From the NCBI GenBank assembly GCA_035429805.1, contig DAOMFL010000001.1, positions 62,001-126,000 on the forward strand: 64,000 nt of DNA. Direction: 5' to 3'. Positions 1 to 9,704 of this stretch are shown piece by piece. The notes below the pieces were generated by a model. The model was given only the letters and a program-made list of their open reading frames with translations. It had not been told where the DNA came from and did no database searches. Each line of letters begins with the position of its first letter. Position 1 is the first letter of the stretch. The translations under genes and the position numbers were made by a program. The stretch comes from JALORV01 sp035429805. Lineage in GTDB: Bacteria; Pseudomonadota; Gammaproteobacteria; Burkholderiales; Burkholderiaceae_F.

Positions 1-193
1 TGGCCAGGCCCAGGACTGGATGTGGCAGCTGATCGACGAGCGGCTGCGCGCTGACTTCCACGCCCATCCGGAGGTGGCAGCGCAGCTGCCCGATACGGTG
101 GCTGCGGTCGCTTCCGGATCACTGACACCCGCGATGGCGGCCGAGCGGCTGCTGGCCCAGTCGCGGAAGCCGGCCCCCGACGACGCCCGCTGA
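1..193 (+). CDS. meaB: MeaB/ArgK-family GTPase, C-terminal end (partial)
   Basis: Only the last 63 codons are present, in the frame beginning at base 2. The tail contains a DWMW segment followed by a helical region (HPEVAAQLPDTVAAVASG) and a final AAERLL, the usual C-terminal pattern of MeaB, the G-protein chaperone that protects and reloads adenosylcobalamin-dependent methylmalonyl-CoA mutase. The GTPase domain lies off the window. The next genes encode propionyl-CoA carboxylase-type subunits and a probable methylmalonyl-CoA epimerase, so context supports the methylmalonyl-CoA role over the older 'arginine/ornithine transport ATPase' name. The call rests on a short tail plus context. Confidence 0.75.
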   Translation, partial: GQAQDWMWQLIDERLRADFHAHPEVAAQLPDTVAAVASGSLTPAMAAERLLAQSRKPAPDDAR

Positions 194-276
194 CGGCCGG
201 CGCGGCTCGGTCGGCCATCCCACCGGAAGGCCCACGAACGCGCCATCGCGCGGCCGGGCGGTTCAGTGAATCGCCC

Positions 277-282
277 TAGAAT
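277..282 (+). promoter_or_regulatory. candidate -10 hexamer (TAGAAT) before the carboxylase operon
   Basis: A TAGAAT hexamer lies about 100 bp before the carboxyltransferase start, in the 191-bp space after meaB. No good -35 is visible, so this is only a weak promoter candidate. Confidence 0.25.
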
Positions 283-384
283 GGCTCGCCCACTCGGGCG
301 TGCCGCTGGCAAAGCCGGCGCTGCAGGGCCGTGCCTGCAGATGCTGCCCCGGGGTGCAGAACAAGTCCTACAGGGAGAGCACGC

Positions 385-1917
<1,533 letters not shown>

Positions 1918-1945
1918 CAGCGGACCAGCGTACGGAAGCCGCACC

Positions 1946-3934
1946 ATGTTCAAGAAGATCCTGATTGCCAATCGGGGTGAGATTGCCTGTCGCGTGATCC
2001 GCACAGCCCGCCGCATGGGCATCAAGACGGTCGCCGTCTATTCCGAGGCCGACCAGGATTCGCGCCATGTCGAACTGGCCGATGAAGCCGTGCTCATCGG
2101 CCCGCCGCCTTCGGCCCAGAGCTATCTGCAAATCGAACGCATCGTCAAGGCGTGCAAGGACACCGGCGCGGAAGCCGTGCACCCGGGCTATGGCTTCCTC
2201 TCGGAAAACGCCGCGTTCTGTGCGGCGCTGGAGAAGGAAGGCATCGTTTTCATCGGGCCGAAGGCGCACGCGATCGAGGCGATGGGCGACAAGATCGCAT
2301 CGAAAAAGCTGGCGATCGAAGCCAAGGTCAACACGATCCCCGGTCACAACCAGGCCGTGACTTCGCCGGAAGAAGCCGTCGAGATCGCCGGCCGGATCGG
2401 CTACCCGGTGATGATCAAGGCGTCAGCGGGCGGCGGCGGAAAAGGACTGCGCATCGCCTACGACGACACGCAGTGCCGTGAGGGCCTCGCCGCGTGCCGT
2501 AACGAGGCGAAGAACGCTTTCGGTGACGATCGCGTCTTCATCGAGAAGTTCATCGAGGAACCGCGCCACATCGAGATCCAGGTGCTGGGCGACGCGCACG
2601 GCAATTATGTGTATCTGAACGAGCGCGAATGCTCGATCCAGCGCCGCCACCAGAAGGTCATCGAAGAGGCGCCCTCGCCATTCATCGACGAGGCAACGCG
2701 CAAGGCGATGGGCGAGCAGGCGGTGCAGCTGGCCCGTGCGGTGAAGTACCAGTCCGCCGGCACCGTCGAGTTCGTCGTCGGCAAGGGCCGGTCGTTCTAC
2801 TTCCTGGAGATGAACACGCGGCTGCAGGTCGAGCATCCGGTCACCGAGTTCATCACGGGTCTCGACCTCGTCGAGCTGATGATCCGGGTGGCCGCCGGCG
2901 AGCGGCTGCCGTTCGCACAGAAGGATGTGCAGCGCACCGGATGGGCGATCGAGTGTCGCATCAACGCCGAGGATCCGCTGCGCGGCTTCCTGCCGTCCAG
3001 TGGGCGGCTCGTCAAGTTCATGCCCCCGCCCGAGATTCCCGGACAGGTGCGTGTCGATACCGGCGTCTACGAAGGCGGCGAAGTATCGATGTACTACGAC
3101 TCGATGATCGCGAAGCTGATTTGCCACGGCGCGACGCGTGACCAGGCGATTGCCCGCATGCGTGAAGCGCTGAACGCCTTCGTCATCCGCGGTGTCGCGT
3201 CCAACATCGCGTTCCAGGCAGCGCTGCTGCAGCATCCGCGCTTCCTCTCGGGCGACTTCAATACAGGGCTGATCGCCGAGGAATACCCGAAGGGCTTCCA
3301 GGCGACGAGCCTGGTGCACGAGGACCCGCTGCTGCTCGCAGCCGTCGCCGCGCTGGCGCGCCGGCGCTACATCGCCCGTGCCGTGCAGACCACCGGGCAG
3401 CTGCGCGGTCACCAGCGCCACGTCGGCGAGGACTGGGTCGTGGCGATCGGCCCGCAGCGCTTCCCGCTGCAGCTCACGCCGATTCCCGGCGGCTACCGCA
3501 TCGGGTACGAGGGCGAGGCGAGCGTGCTGCTGTCGGACTGGAAGCTCGGCGACCTCGTCTTTCGCGGCCTGTGGAACGGCCAGGAAGTCTGCCTGCAGAT
3601 CCAGCGCGTCGGCTGGAAGTACCGGCTCATCCACTGGGGCACGCAGGTCGACGCCACGGTGCTGACCGCGCGGCAGGCGTACCTGTTGTCGCTGATGCCC
3701 GAGAAGCCGGCGCCCGACATGTCGCGCTTCCTGCTGTCGCCGATGCCCGGCCTGCTGACGGAGCTCGCAGTGAAGGCCGGACAGGAAGTGAAGGCCGGTG
3801 AGCGGCTTGCGGTGATCGAGGCGATGAAAATGGAGAACACGCTGCGGGCGGAAGCCGACGGCGTGGTGAAGGAGGTGTTCGCCGCACGCGGCGACAGCCT
3901 CTCCGTCGACCAGCCCATCCTCGCCTTCGAGTAG
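1946..3934 (+). CDS. pccA: acetyl/propionyl-CoA carboxylase biotin-containing (alpha) subunit
   Basis: 662 residues. The N-terminal biotin carboxylase opens with MFKKILIANRGEIACRVIRT and has the ATP-grasp glycine loop KASAGGGGKGLRIAY, the ERECSIQRRHQK segment and the EMNTRLQVEHPVTE active-site motif. A middle region of about 150 residues links to a C-terminal biotinyl domain with the biotin-accepting lysine in EAMKMENTL about 40 residues from the end. It carboxylates biotin with ATP and bicarbonate and partners with the carboxyltransferase encoded 28 bp upstream, clearly co-transcribed. The in-frame ORF could open earlier at 1823, inside the upstream gene, but the conserved N terminus starts at 1946. 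Confidence 0.93.
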   Translation: MFKKILIANRGEIACRVIRTARRMGIKTVAVYSEADQDSRHVELADEAVLIGPPPSAQSYLQIERIVKACKDTGAEAVHPGYGFLSENAAFCAALEKEGIVFIGPKAHAIEAMGDKIASKKLAIEAKVNTIPGHNQAVTSPEEAVEIAGRIGYPVMIKASAGGGGKGLRIAYDDTQCREGLAACRNEAKNAFGDDRVFIEKFIEEPRHIEIQVLGDAHGNYVYLNERECSIQRRHQKVIEEAPSPFIDEATRKAMGEQAVQLARAVKYQSAGTVEFVVGKGRSFYFLEMNTRLQVEHPVTEFITGLDLVELMIRVAAGERLPFAQKDVQRTGWAIECRINAEDPLRGFLPSSGRLVKFMPPPEIPGQVRVDTGVYEGGEVSMYYDSMIAKLICHGATRDQAIARMREALNAFVIRGVASNIAFQAALLQHPRFLSGDFNTGLIAEEYPKGFQATSLVHEDPLLLAAVAALARRRYIARAVQTTGQLRGHQRHVGEDWVVAIGPQRFPLQLTPIPGGYRIGYEGEASVLLSDWKLGDLVFRGLWNGQEVCLQIQRVGWKYRLIHWGTQVDATVLTARQAYLLSLMPEKPAPDMSRFLLSPMPGLLTELAVKAGQEVKAGERLAVIEAMKMENTLRAEADGVVKEVFAARGDSLSVDQPILAFE

Positions 3935-3935
3935 C

Positions 3936-3952
3936 GCGCCGGTTGCCGGCGC
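3936..3952. terminator. GC hairpin between convergent genes
   Basis: GCGCCGG-TTG-CCGGCGC is a perfect 7-bp stem in the 25-bp space between the converging pccA and VOC genes. There is no T-run, so a bidirectional stop signal is an inference from position. Confidence 0.35.
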
Positions 3953-3959
3953 CGGGCTG

Positions 3960-4427
3960 TCAGCGGCCGAGAGCCGCGACGACGTCGGGCGGCGCCTGCA
4001 CCAGCTCGATCAGCACGCCTTCGCCGCTGAGCGGAGTGGTCTCGTTGCCCTTCGGGTGGATGAAGCAGACGTCGTAGCCGGCGGCGCCCTTGCGGATTCC
4101 GCCGGGAGTGAAGCGCATTCCCCGCGCGGTCAGCCACGCCACTGCTGCCGCGAGGTCGTCGACCCAAAGTCCGACGTGATTGAGCGCAGGATCATGCACT
4201 GCAGGCTTCTTCGACGCATCGAGCGGCTGCATCAGGTCGATCTCGACCTTGAACGCACCCCGCCCGAGCGCGAGGATGTCCTCGTCGACGTTCTCGCGCT
4301 CGCTGCGGTAGGTGCCGGTCACCGGGACCCCCAGCGTGTCCGACCAGAGGCCGCGCAGCCGCGCCTTGTCCAGCCCACCGATCGCCACCTGCTGGAGTCC
4401 AAGGATGCGGAATGGACGCTCGATCAT
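3960..4427 (-). CDS. VOC-family protein, probable methylmalonyl-CoA epimerase
   Basis: 155 residues, the size of single-chain vicinal-oxygen-chelate proteins. The two beta-alpha-beta-beta-beta halves are recognisable: the first starts at LQQVAIGGLDKARLRGLWSD and the second at LNHVGLWVDDLAAAVAWL, ending with PLSGEGVLIELVQAP, which contains the glutamate normally used as a metal ligand. Methylmalonyl-CoA epimerase interconverts the S and R forms so that the mutase can use the product of propionyl-CoA carboxylase. Convergent proximity to the carboxylase genes and meaB supports this, although other VOC lyases or dioxygenases share the fold. An AGGGAGA ribosome site precedes the start. Confidence 0.72.
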   Translation of the reverse strand: MIERPFRILGLQQVAIGGLDKARLRGLWSDTLGVPVTGTYRSERENVDEDILALGRGAFKVEIDLMQPLDASKKPAVHDPALNHVGLWVDDLAAAVAWLTARGMRFTPGGIRKGAAGYDVCFIHPKGNETTPLSGEGVLIELVQAPPDVVAALGR

Positions 4428-4439
4428 GGGTTTGTCTCC

Positions 4440-5255
4440 CTAGCGTTTCGCGCTTGCGGCAGGCGTCACGCCACGCCTTTGCAGCACGACGAAGCATGCG
4501 ATTCCAATGACCACCATCGGCACCGACAGCCACTGGCCGGCCGAAAGGCCCAGCGGCATCGCGCCGTACAGCGCCTCCGGCTCGCGGAAGAATTCGCCGA
4601 TGATGCGCAGCACGCCGTAGGCGATCAGGAACAGGCTGCCCACGGTGCCCGCCGGACGCGGCTTGCGCGAGTAGATCCACAGGATGGCGAACAGCAGCAG
4701 GCCTTCAAGGGCCAGCTGGTAGAGCTGCGACGGGTGGCGCGGCAGGTTGTCTCCCGACTGGGGAAACACCATCGCCCATGGCAGCGACGGATCGGCAACG
4801 CGTCCCCACAGCTCGCCGTTGATGAAGTTGCCGATGCGGCCGGCGCCCAGGCCGAGTGGCACCAGCGGCACCACGAAGTCGGTCAGCTTCAGAAACGACT
4901 TGCCGCGGCTTCTGGCGAACCACCACATCGCGACGATGACTCCAATGATCCCGCCGTGCGACGCCATGCCGCCCTTCCAGACGGCGAAGATCTCGAGCGG
5001 GTTTGACAGGTAGTACATCAGCGGCCCGTAGAAGACGACGTGGCCGAGCCGGCCCCCGACGATGACACCGACCATGCCGTAGAACAGCATGTCGTCCACG
5101 TCCTGCGAACTCATGTCGCGCCATGGGTCGCGCGATCGCAGCTTGCCGAGCACGAGGAACAGCGCGAACCCGAGCAGATACATCAGGCCGTACCAGCGCA
5201 CGCTGACAGGGCCGATCGAGAACGCGACGGGATCGAAATGATGTACGGCAGGCAC
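4440..5255 (-). CDS. lgt: prolipoprotein diacylglyceryl transferase Lgt
   Basis: 271 residues of a polytopic inner-membrane enzyme that moves diacylglycerol from phosphatidylglycerol to the lipobox cysteine of prolipoproteins. Typical segments are WYGLMYLLGF near the N terminus, a Lgt signature region GRIGNFINGELWGR, HPSQLYQLALEG, and GEFFREPE near the end. The GTG start at 5255 is preferred: AAGGA lies about 8 bases upstream and the protein then begins VPAVHHFDP, matching family N termini, whereas an in-frame ATG at 5402 would overlap the divergent ilvD and add about 50 unconserved residues. Confidence 0.93.
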   Translation of the reverse strand: MPAVHHFDPVAFSIGPVSVRWYGLMYLLGFALFLVLGKLRSRDPWRDMSSQDVDDMLFYGMVGVIVGGRLGHVVFYGPLMYYLSNPLEIFAVWKGGMASHGGIIGVIVAMWWFARSRGKSFLKLTDFVVPLVPLGLGAGRIGNFINGELWGRVADPSLPWAMVFPQSGDNLPRHPSQLYQLALEGLLLFAILWIYSRKPRPAGTVGSLFLIAYGVLRIIGEFFREPEALYGAMPLGLSAGQWLSVPMVVIGIACFVVLQRRGVTPAASAKR

Positions 5256-5299
5256 GCGGGATCCTTCTGGATGCGGCGACTCGGGAAGTAGCCTTGGCC

Positions 5300-5305
5300 T
5301 ATTAT
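5300..5305 (+). promoter_or_regulatory. candidate -10 (TATTAT) for ilvD
   Basis: TATTAT sits in the divergent lgt/ilvD space, 41 bases before the chosen ilvD start. No clear -35 hexamer is visible 16-18 bases upstream, so support is limited. Confidence 0.3.
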
Positions 5306-5346
5306 TGCCTGTTCGCCCTCCAACTTCAGATCGCCACCCGCCACCG

Positions 5347-7020
5347 ATGCCGCACAACGAACGCTCCAAGCACGTGACCCAGGGCGTCGCCCGCTCCGCC
5401 AACCGCGCGATGTACTACGCGATGGGCTACAAGGATGCGGACTTCGACAAGCCGATGATCGGCGTGGCCAACAGCCACTCGACGATCACGCCGTGCAACT
5501 CCGGACTGCAGAGGCTCGCCGACGCGGCCTGCGAGGAGATCGCCGCCTGCAAGGCCAATTCGCAGGTGTTCGGCACGCCGACCGTTTCGGACGGCATCGG
5601 CATGGGCACGGAGGGCATGAAGTACTCGCTGGTGTCGCGCGAGATCATCGCCGACTGCATCGAGACCTGCGTTAACGGGCAGTGGATGGACGGCGTCATC
5701 GTCATCGGCGGCTGCGACAAGAACATGCCGGGCGGAATCATGGGCATCGCCCGCTGCAACGTTCCCGGAATCTTCGTCTACGGCGGCACCGTGAAGCCCG
5801 GCCATTACAAGGGCAAGGATCTGACGATCGTCTCCGCCTTCGAGGCAGTCGGCGAGTTCACCGCCGGCCGCCTCGACTCGACGGACTTCAAGGAAATCGA
5901 GCGGCGCTGCATTCCGGGCTCGGGCTCGTGCGGCGGCATGTACACCGCGAACACGATGAGTTCCTCGTTCGAGGCGCTCGGCATGAGCCTGCTGTATTCC
6001 TCGACACAGGCCAATCCGGACGACGAGAAGGTCGCCAGCACGCGCGAGGCGGCCCGCGTACTGGTCGAGGCGGTGAAGAAGAACCTGCGGCCGAGCGACA
6101 TCATCACGCGCAAGTCGATCGAGAACGCGGTGAGCCTCATCATGGCCGTGGGCGGCTCAACCAACGCGGTGCTTCACTACCTGGCGATCGCGCACGCCGC
6201 AGGCATCGAGTGGAGCATCGACGACTTCGAGCGCATCCGCCGCAAGGTGCCGGTGCTGTGCGATCTCAAGCCGTCGGGCAAGTACGTGGCGACCGACCTG
6301 CATACGGCCGGCGGCATCCCGCAGGTGCTGAAGATCCTGCTCGCCAACGGCCTGCTGCACGGTGACTGCATGACGATCACCGGCCGGACGATGGCCGACA
6401 TGCTGAAGGACGTCCCCGCCGAGCCGCGTGCGGATCAGGACGTCATCCGGCCGTTCTCGAAGCCGCTTTACGCGCAGGGGCACCTCGCAATCCTCAAGGG
6501 CAACCTGTCGACGGAAGGCTGCGTCGCAAAGATCACGGGCCTCAAGAACCCTGCGATCACCGGTCCGGCGCGCGTGTTCGACTCGGAGGATGCTGCGATG
6601 GAGGCGATCCTCGCCGATCGCATCAAGCCCGGTGACGTGCTGGTGATCCGCTATGAGGGCCCGAAGGGCGGACCCGGCATGCGCGAGATGCTTTCACCCA
6701 CCTCCGCGCTGATCGGCAAGGGCCTCGGCGAAAGTGTGGGCCTGATCACCGATGGGCGCTTCTCCGGAGGTACCTGGGGCATAGTCGTCGGCCACGTTGC
6801 GCCCGAGGCCTACGTCGGAGGCACGATCGCATTGATTCAGGAAGGCGACTCGATCACGATCGACGCGCACAAGCTGCTGCTGCAACTCAACGTCCCTGAC
6901 GACGAGATTGCCCGCCGGCGCGCCGCATGGAAGCAGCCGGCAGCGCGCTATACCCAGGGCGTGCTCGCCAAGTTCGCCAAGCTGGTGTCGACCGCGAGCC
7001 GGGGGGCGATAACGGATTAG
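5347..7020 (+). CDS. ilvD: dihydroxy-acid dehydratase
   Basis: 557 residues, matching the shorter IlvD class. It dehydrates 2,3-dihydroxy-isovalerate and 2,3-dihydroxy-3-methylvalerate in valine, isoleucine and leucine synthesis. The cysteines expected to hold the iron-sulfur cluster are visible in STITPCNSGLQ, IGGCDKNMPGG and GSGSCGGMYTANTM; the C-terminal swivel domain contains GRFSGGTWGIVVGHV. The ATG at 5347 is preferred because homologues begin near PHNERSKHVTQG; an ORF start at 5305 overlaps the promoter candidate. It is divergent from lgt and followed by a palindromic element rather than another ilv gene. Confidence 0.94.
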   Translation: MPHNERSKHVTQGVARSANRAMYYAMGYKDADFDKPMIGVANSHSTITPCNSGLQRLADAACEEIAACKANSQVFGTPTVSDGIGMGTEGMKYSLVSREIIADCIETCVNGQWMDGVIVIGGCDKNMPGGIMGIARCNVPGIFVYGGTVKPGHYKGKDLTIVSAFEAVGEFTAGRLDSTDFKEIERRCIPGSGSCGGMYTANTMSSSFEALGMSLLYSSTQANPDDEKVASTREAARVLVEAVKKNLRPSDIITRKSIENAVSLIMAVGGSTNAVLHYLAIAHAAGIEWSIDDFERIRRKVPVLCDLKPSGKYVATDLHTAGGIPQVLKILLANGLLHGDCMTITGRTMADMLKDVPAEPRADQDVIRPFSKPLYAQGHLAILKGNLSTEGCVAKITGLKNPAITGPARVFDSEDAAMEAILADRIKPGDVLVIRYEGPKGGPGMREMLSPTSALIGKGLGESVGLITDGRFSGGTWGIVVGHVAPEAYVGGTIALIQEGDSITIDAHKLLLQLNVPDDEIARRRAAWKQPAARYTQGVLAKFAKLVSTASRGAITD

Positions 7021-7035
7021 GCGTCGCGAATGTAC

Positions 7036-7060
7036 GCATGGCCGGCTTTGCCGGCCATGC
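7036..7060. repeat. perfect 11-bp hairpin with TTT loop after ilvD
   Basis: GCATGGCCGGC-TTT-GCCGGCCATGC forms an 11-bp perfect stem 15 bases after the ilvD stop. Read on the minus strand it has flanks TGCACGCGC and GCGTACA, which match the flanks of two other hairpins in the window (7382-7417 and 63598-63628). It could stabilise or end the ilvD mRNA, but no T-run follows. Confidence 0.65.
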
Positions 7061-7381
7061 GCGTGCATTCGCTCCGATTACGCGCACTTCGTGCGCGCTC
7101 AAGACCGATCAGTCGGCTGCGCTCCGGAGCGGCCGTGCGCTTCGCCGACCGTCAACTGCACGGCACTCTCCCTGGCCCCCTCGCCAAGCGAGAGGGAAGG
7201 AGGCACTCCTCCCTACGCCCTCCTCGCCCGGCGAGGAGGGAAAGGCAATCCTGGCACTGCGAGGAGTATCGCGGGGAGGAGTGCGCGGCGTTCCGTTTCG
7301 GCGGAGCGCGCGGCCGCTCCGGAGCGCAGCCGACTGACTAGTGTTGAGCGGTTCGCGCAATGCGCGAACCGTGCCGGAACA

Positions 7382-7417
7382 GGTGCACGTGCATCGGCGA
7401 AGCCGATGCGTACACCT
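7382..7417. repeat. hairpin repeat, second copy (GAA loop)
   Basis: The stem GCATCGGC-GAA-GCCGATGC (7391-7409) is framed by GTGCACGT on the left and GTACACC on the right. The same frame with a different stem recurs between yajC and secD. It lies about 20 bp from the end of the Trp-rich gene on the opposite strand and may mark its 3' end. Confidence 0.6.
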
Positions 7418-7435
7418 GAGACGCAAATTACGCCG

Positions 7436-7672
7436 TTACCTCTTTCTCGCCTTGTTCGCCTCGAGCGCCTGCTGGATGCGCCGCTTCTTGTGCGCTTCCA
7501 TCTCGTCGAAGGCCTTCTTCTTGTCCAGCCCGAGCCGCCGCTCGACGACCTCGAACCAGAACAGGGCTACCGCAAAGACGGCAGAAATCCACCACCAGGA
7601 CAGGTTCGCGAAGACGCTGATCTCCAGCAGTTTCAGGATGACCAGCGCCACGCCGATCCAGAGGATCCACAT
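7436..7672 (-). CDS. small Trp-rich membrane protein (TIGR04438-type)
   Basis: 78 residues. It starts MWILWIGVALVILKLLEI, continues with LSWWWISAVFAVALFWFEVVERRLGLDKKKAFDEM and ends in a basic helix. Two hydrophobic stretches (about 3-17 and 24-42) suggest a small inner-membrane protein with a cytoplasmic charged tail. This matches my memory of the TIGR04438 'small Trp-rich protein' family found in Burkholderiales; function unknown. A purine-rich GGGAGA site lies upstream, and TATAGT on the minus strand about 30 bases before the ATG is a possible -10. Five tryptophans in 78 residues is unusual and fits the family name. Confidence 0.8.
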   Translation of the reverse strand: MWILWIGVALVILKLLEISVFANLSWWWISAVFAVALFWFEVVERRLGLDKKKAFDEMEAHKKRRIQQALEANKARKR

Positions 7673-7762
7673 GCGGATTCTCCCGCAAGACTATGCAGTC
7701 ACTATAGCGGCGTGCCGACGCCTGCTGAAGACCGTCAGTCAACGCAAAAGCGGCCAAGCCGT

Positions 7763-7768
7763 TAGAAT
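7763..7768 (+). promoter_or_regulatory. candidate -10 (TAGAAT) for the cytochrome gene
   Basis: TAGAAT lies 67 bases before the cytochrome ATG. No convincing -35 is visible, so this is a weak call. Confidence 0.25.
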
Positions 7769-7834
7769 CTTCAGGCTTTCAACCGGTTTGCGGTCCAACT
7801 CCCACCCCTTTCCCGAACTCGAACGGAGAGCTCA

Positions 7835-8140
7835 ATGAAACACGTAGTCGCCCTCGCCGCCCTCGGTCTGGCCATCGCCAGCGGGCCGGTCTTCGCCCAG
7901 GCCGAACTTGCCAAGCAGAAGAACTGCATGGCCTGCCACGCGATCGACAAGAAGCTGGTCGGACCCGCCTACAAGGACGTCGCGGCCAAGTACAAGGGCG
8001 ACAAGGATGCCCCCGCGAGGCTCGCCAAGAAAGTCCGCGAAGGTGGAGTCGGTGTCTGGGGCCAGGTGCCAATGCCCGCGAACCCGCAGGTCAACGAGCA
8101 GGAAGCTGCTTCCCTGGTCAAGTGGGTGCTGTCGCAGTAA
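7835..8140 (+). CDS. periplasmic class I c-type cytochrome (c551/c552-like)
   Basis: 101 residues with a cleavable signal peptide (MKHVVALAALGLAIASGPVFAQA) and one heme-binding CMACH motif at about residues 31-35. A methionine in the loop VPMPANPQV is the likely sixth heme ligand, and the C-terminal helix EAASLVKWVLSQ is typical. It would shuttle single electrons in the periplasm, for example to a terminal oxidase. It is a single-gene unit: a GGAGAG ribosome site precedes it and an intrinsic terminator follows at 8168-8195. The specific redox partner cannot be deduced. Confidence 0.88.
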   Translation: MKHVVALAALGLAIASGPVFAQAELAKQKNCMACHAIDKKLVGPAYKDVAAKYKGDKDAPARLAKKVREGGVGVWGQVPMPANPQVNEQEAASLVKWVLSQ

Positions 8141-8167
8141 CGCGCCGGGTCATTGACATCGATGCAG

Positions 8168-8195
8168 GGGGCGCCGTGGCGCCCCTTGTTGTTTT
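8168..8195 (+). terminator. intrinsic terminator after the cytochrome gene
   Basis: GGGGCGCC-GT-GGCGCCCC followed by TTGTTGTTTT, 28 bases after the stop codon. The GC stem plus T-rich tract is a classic Rho-independent signal. Confidence 0.8.
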
Positions 8196-8203
8196 CCGCA
8201 CCT

Positions 8204-9457
8204 TTAAAGGGCGTACCGCGGCAGCTCGACCGTCGTCGTCGAACCTGAAATCACCTGGGCGATCAGTTCGCCGTTGCCCGCTGCCAGCGTCCACCCCAGT
8301 GTCCCATGTCCGACATTGAGGTACAGCCCGGGGATCCGGGTCGGCCCGAGATACGGCACGTTGGTCGGTGTGACCGGTCGCAGACCCGCCCAGTAGTTCG
8401 GGCGGGAATAGTCGCAAGCGTCCGGGAAGAGTTCCTGCGTACGTCGCGTCAGGGTCTCGCACCGCCGCGGATCGAGATCCAGGCCGCGGGCGCCGATTTC
8501 TGCCGTTCCCGCCACGCGCAGCCGATTGCCGAGGCGTGAGAGCACCAGCTTGAATTCGTCATCGGTCAGACTGACCTGCGGCGCCCGCGCGGCAGCAACG
8601 ACCTCGTAACTGGCCGAGTAGCCCTTGCCCGGATAAATCAGCGGCCGCAATCCAAGAGCCCGCAGCAACGGGACCGCCTGCACCCCGAGGCAGACGACGA
8701 CTGCGTCGGCCAGGATCTCGGTCAAGCGGCTCTGGACAGTGGCCATCGCTCCGCGGGCGCGGCCGTCGGACATCAGGATGGACTGGACCGTGGTGCCAAA
8801 GCGGAACTCCACGCCCGTTTCGACGCAAAGCGCTGCCAGGGTCTGCGAGAACCGGTGCGCGTCTCCCGATTCGTCCTCGGCGCAGTAGTCGGCTCCCACC
8901 AGCCGTGGTGCAATGGCGGACAGCGCCGGCTCGAGCGCGACCGCCTCGCGCGGGCTGATCGAACGACGGTTGCAGCCCAGTTCGCGCATCAGGCGGGCCG
9001 GCGCCAGTGAAGCCTCGAATTCGCGGCGATCGGTATAGAAGTGCAGGATGCCGCGCTCTGCGCAGTCATACTCGAGGGCCAGTTCGCCACGCAGCCGCTT
9101 GAGTACTGCGCGACTGTGCAGCGCCAGCCGGAGGATCGAGCGGATGTTGGCGGCAGACCGTCCGGGCCGACATTCCCGCAGGAAGGCCAGGCCCCAGAGC
9201 CATTGCTGCCGCTCCAGACGGGGCCGCAGCAACAGCGGAGCGTCGGGGCGCCCGAGCCACTTCAGGATCTTCCCCGGTGCCGCCGGATTGGCCCATGGCT
9301 CCGCATGGCTGGCCGAGATCTGGCCCCCATTGGCGTAGCTGGTTTCCATGGCCGGCGCCGCCTGGCGGTCGAGTACGACGACCTCGTGTCCGGCCTGCCG
9401 CAGAAACCACGCCGTGCACACCCCGACCACGCCGGCACCGAGCACCAGCACACGCAC
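8204..9457 (-). CDS. dadA: D-amino-acid dehydrogenase, DadA-type FAD oxidoreductase
   Basis: 417 residues. The N terminus has the Rossmann FAD motif VLVLGAGVVGVCTAW followed by HEVVVLDRQ, and the DadA-typical METSYANGGQISASHAEPWANP. The C terminus carries YWAGLRPVTPTNVPYLG and the second flavin-contact stretch LYLNVGHGTLGWTLAAGNGELIA. DadA oxidatively deaminates D-amino acids (chiefly D-alanine) at the membrane, passing electrons into the quinone pool. The start is GTG with only a weak upstream purine run, so the exact N terminus is slightly uncertain. There is no racemase partner nearby. The liv operon starts divergently about 250 bp away. Confidence 0.88.
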   Translation of the reverse strand: MRVLVLGAGVVGVCTAWFLRQAGHEVVVLDRQAAPAMETSYANGGQISASHAEPWANPAAPGKILKWLGRPDAPLLLRPRLERQQWLWGLAFLRECRPGRSAANIRSILRLALHSRAVLKRLRGELALEYDCAERGILHFYTDRREFEASLAPARLMRELGCNRRSISPREAVALEPALSAIAPRLVGADYCAEDESGDAHRFSQTLAALCVETGVEFRFGTTVQSILMSDGRARGAMATVQSRLTEILADAVVVCLGVQAVPLLRALGLRPLIYPGKGYSASYEVVAAARAPQVSLTDDEFKLVLSRLGNRLRVAGTAEIGARGLDLDPRRCETLTRRTQELFPDACDYSRPNYWAGLRPVTPTNVPYLGPTRIPGLYLNVGHGTLGWTLAAGNGELIAQVISGSTTTVELPRYAL

Positions 9458-9557
9458 TTCAACCCCGCGGAACTACGAGTCTCACGGCATTCTACGGAGC
9501 CGTCCCGGCGGCCCGCGGCTTCTGCGCAACAGGTTCACCGGCCGCCTGCCGGCCGCC

Positions 9558-9585
9558 TTGCGGGGGTGCGGTGCCTGAGTACAAT
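9558..9585 (+). promoter_or_regulatory. promoter upstream of livK (-35 TTGCGG, -10 TACAAT)
   Basis: TTGCGG (9558-9563) and TACAAT (9580-9585) are spaced 16 bp apart. A small hairpin CCTGCG-TTTT-CGCAGG follows directly at 9586-9601, so the transcript would begin near it and carry a leader of about 110 nt to the livK ATG. Confidence 0.5.
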
Positions 9586-9704
9586 CCTGCGTTTTCGCAG
9601 GCGTAGCCCACCACGTTGGCGTGGCGCCGCCTCGAATCTGAGCCCGGTCCACGTTCCCCAGCACACCGCACAAGCCGGCCGACAGTCACACAGGAGGAAA
9701 GGTA

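Larger units (their letters stand above)
7030..7418. repeat. composite nested palindromic element, non-coding
   Basis: The 415 bp between ilvD and the Trp-rich gene contain no credible gene but much symmetry. The outer pair is a variable-stem hairpin repeat in opposite orientations (7031-7067 and 7382-7417). Inside is an inverted repeat of 37 bp with two mismatches (7109-7145 versus 7301-7337, both containing CTGCGCTCCGGAGCGGCCG on one strand or the other). Further small stems lie within, including GCGCAC-TTC-GTGCGC (7082-7096), CCTCGCCCGGCGAGG around 7222-7240, and GGTTCGCGCA-A-TGCGCGAACC (7350-7370). ORFs predicted here on both strands read the same palindrome and encode near-identical low-complexity peptides, which argues against coding. 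It resembles REP/MITE-like elements; no transposase is nearby. Confidence 0.7.

Noticed and set aside
2423..3634. 403-codon minus-strand ORF opposite the biotin carboxylase gene
   Set aside because: High-GC antisense shadow with His/Arg/Asp-rich, low-complexity translation and no recognisable motif; the plus-strand gene is unambiguous.
7091..7765. Plus- and minus-strand ORFs of 100-224 codons in the ilvD downstream region
   Set aside because: They read the arms of the inverted repeat, giving the same RSGRALRR/ARPLRSAAD peptides in both directions, and overlap the real Trp-rich gene antisense.
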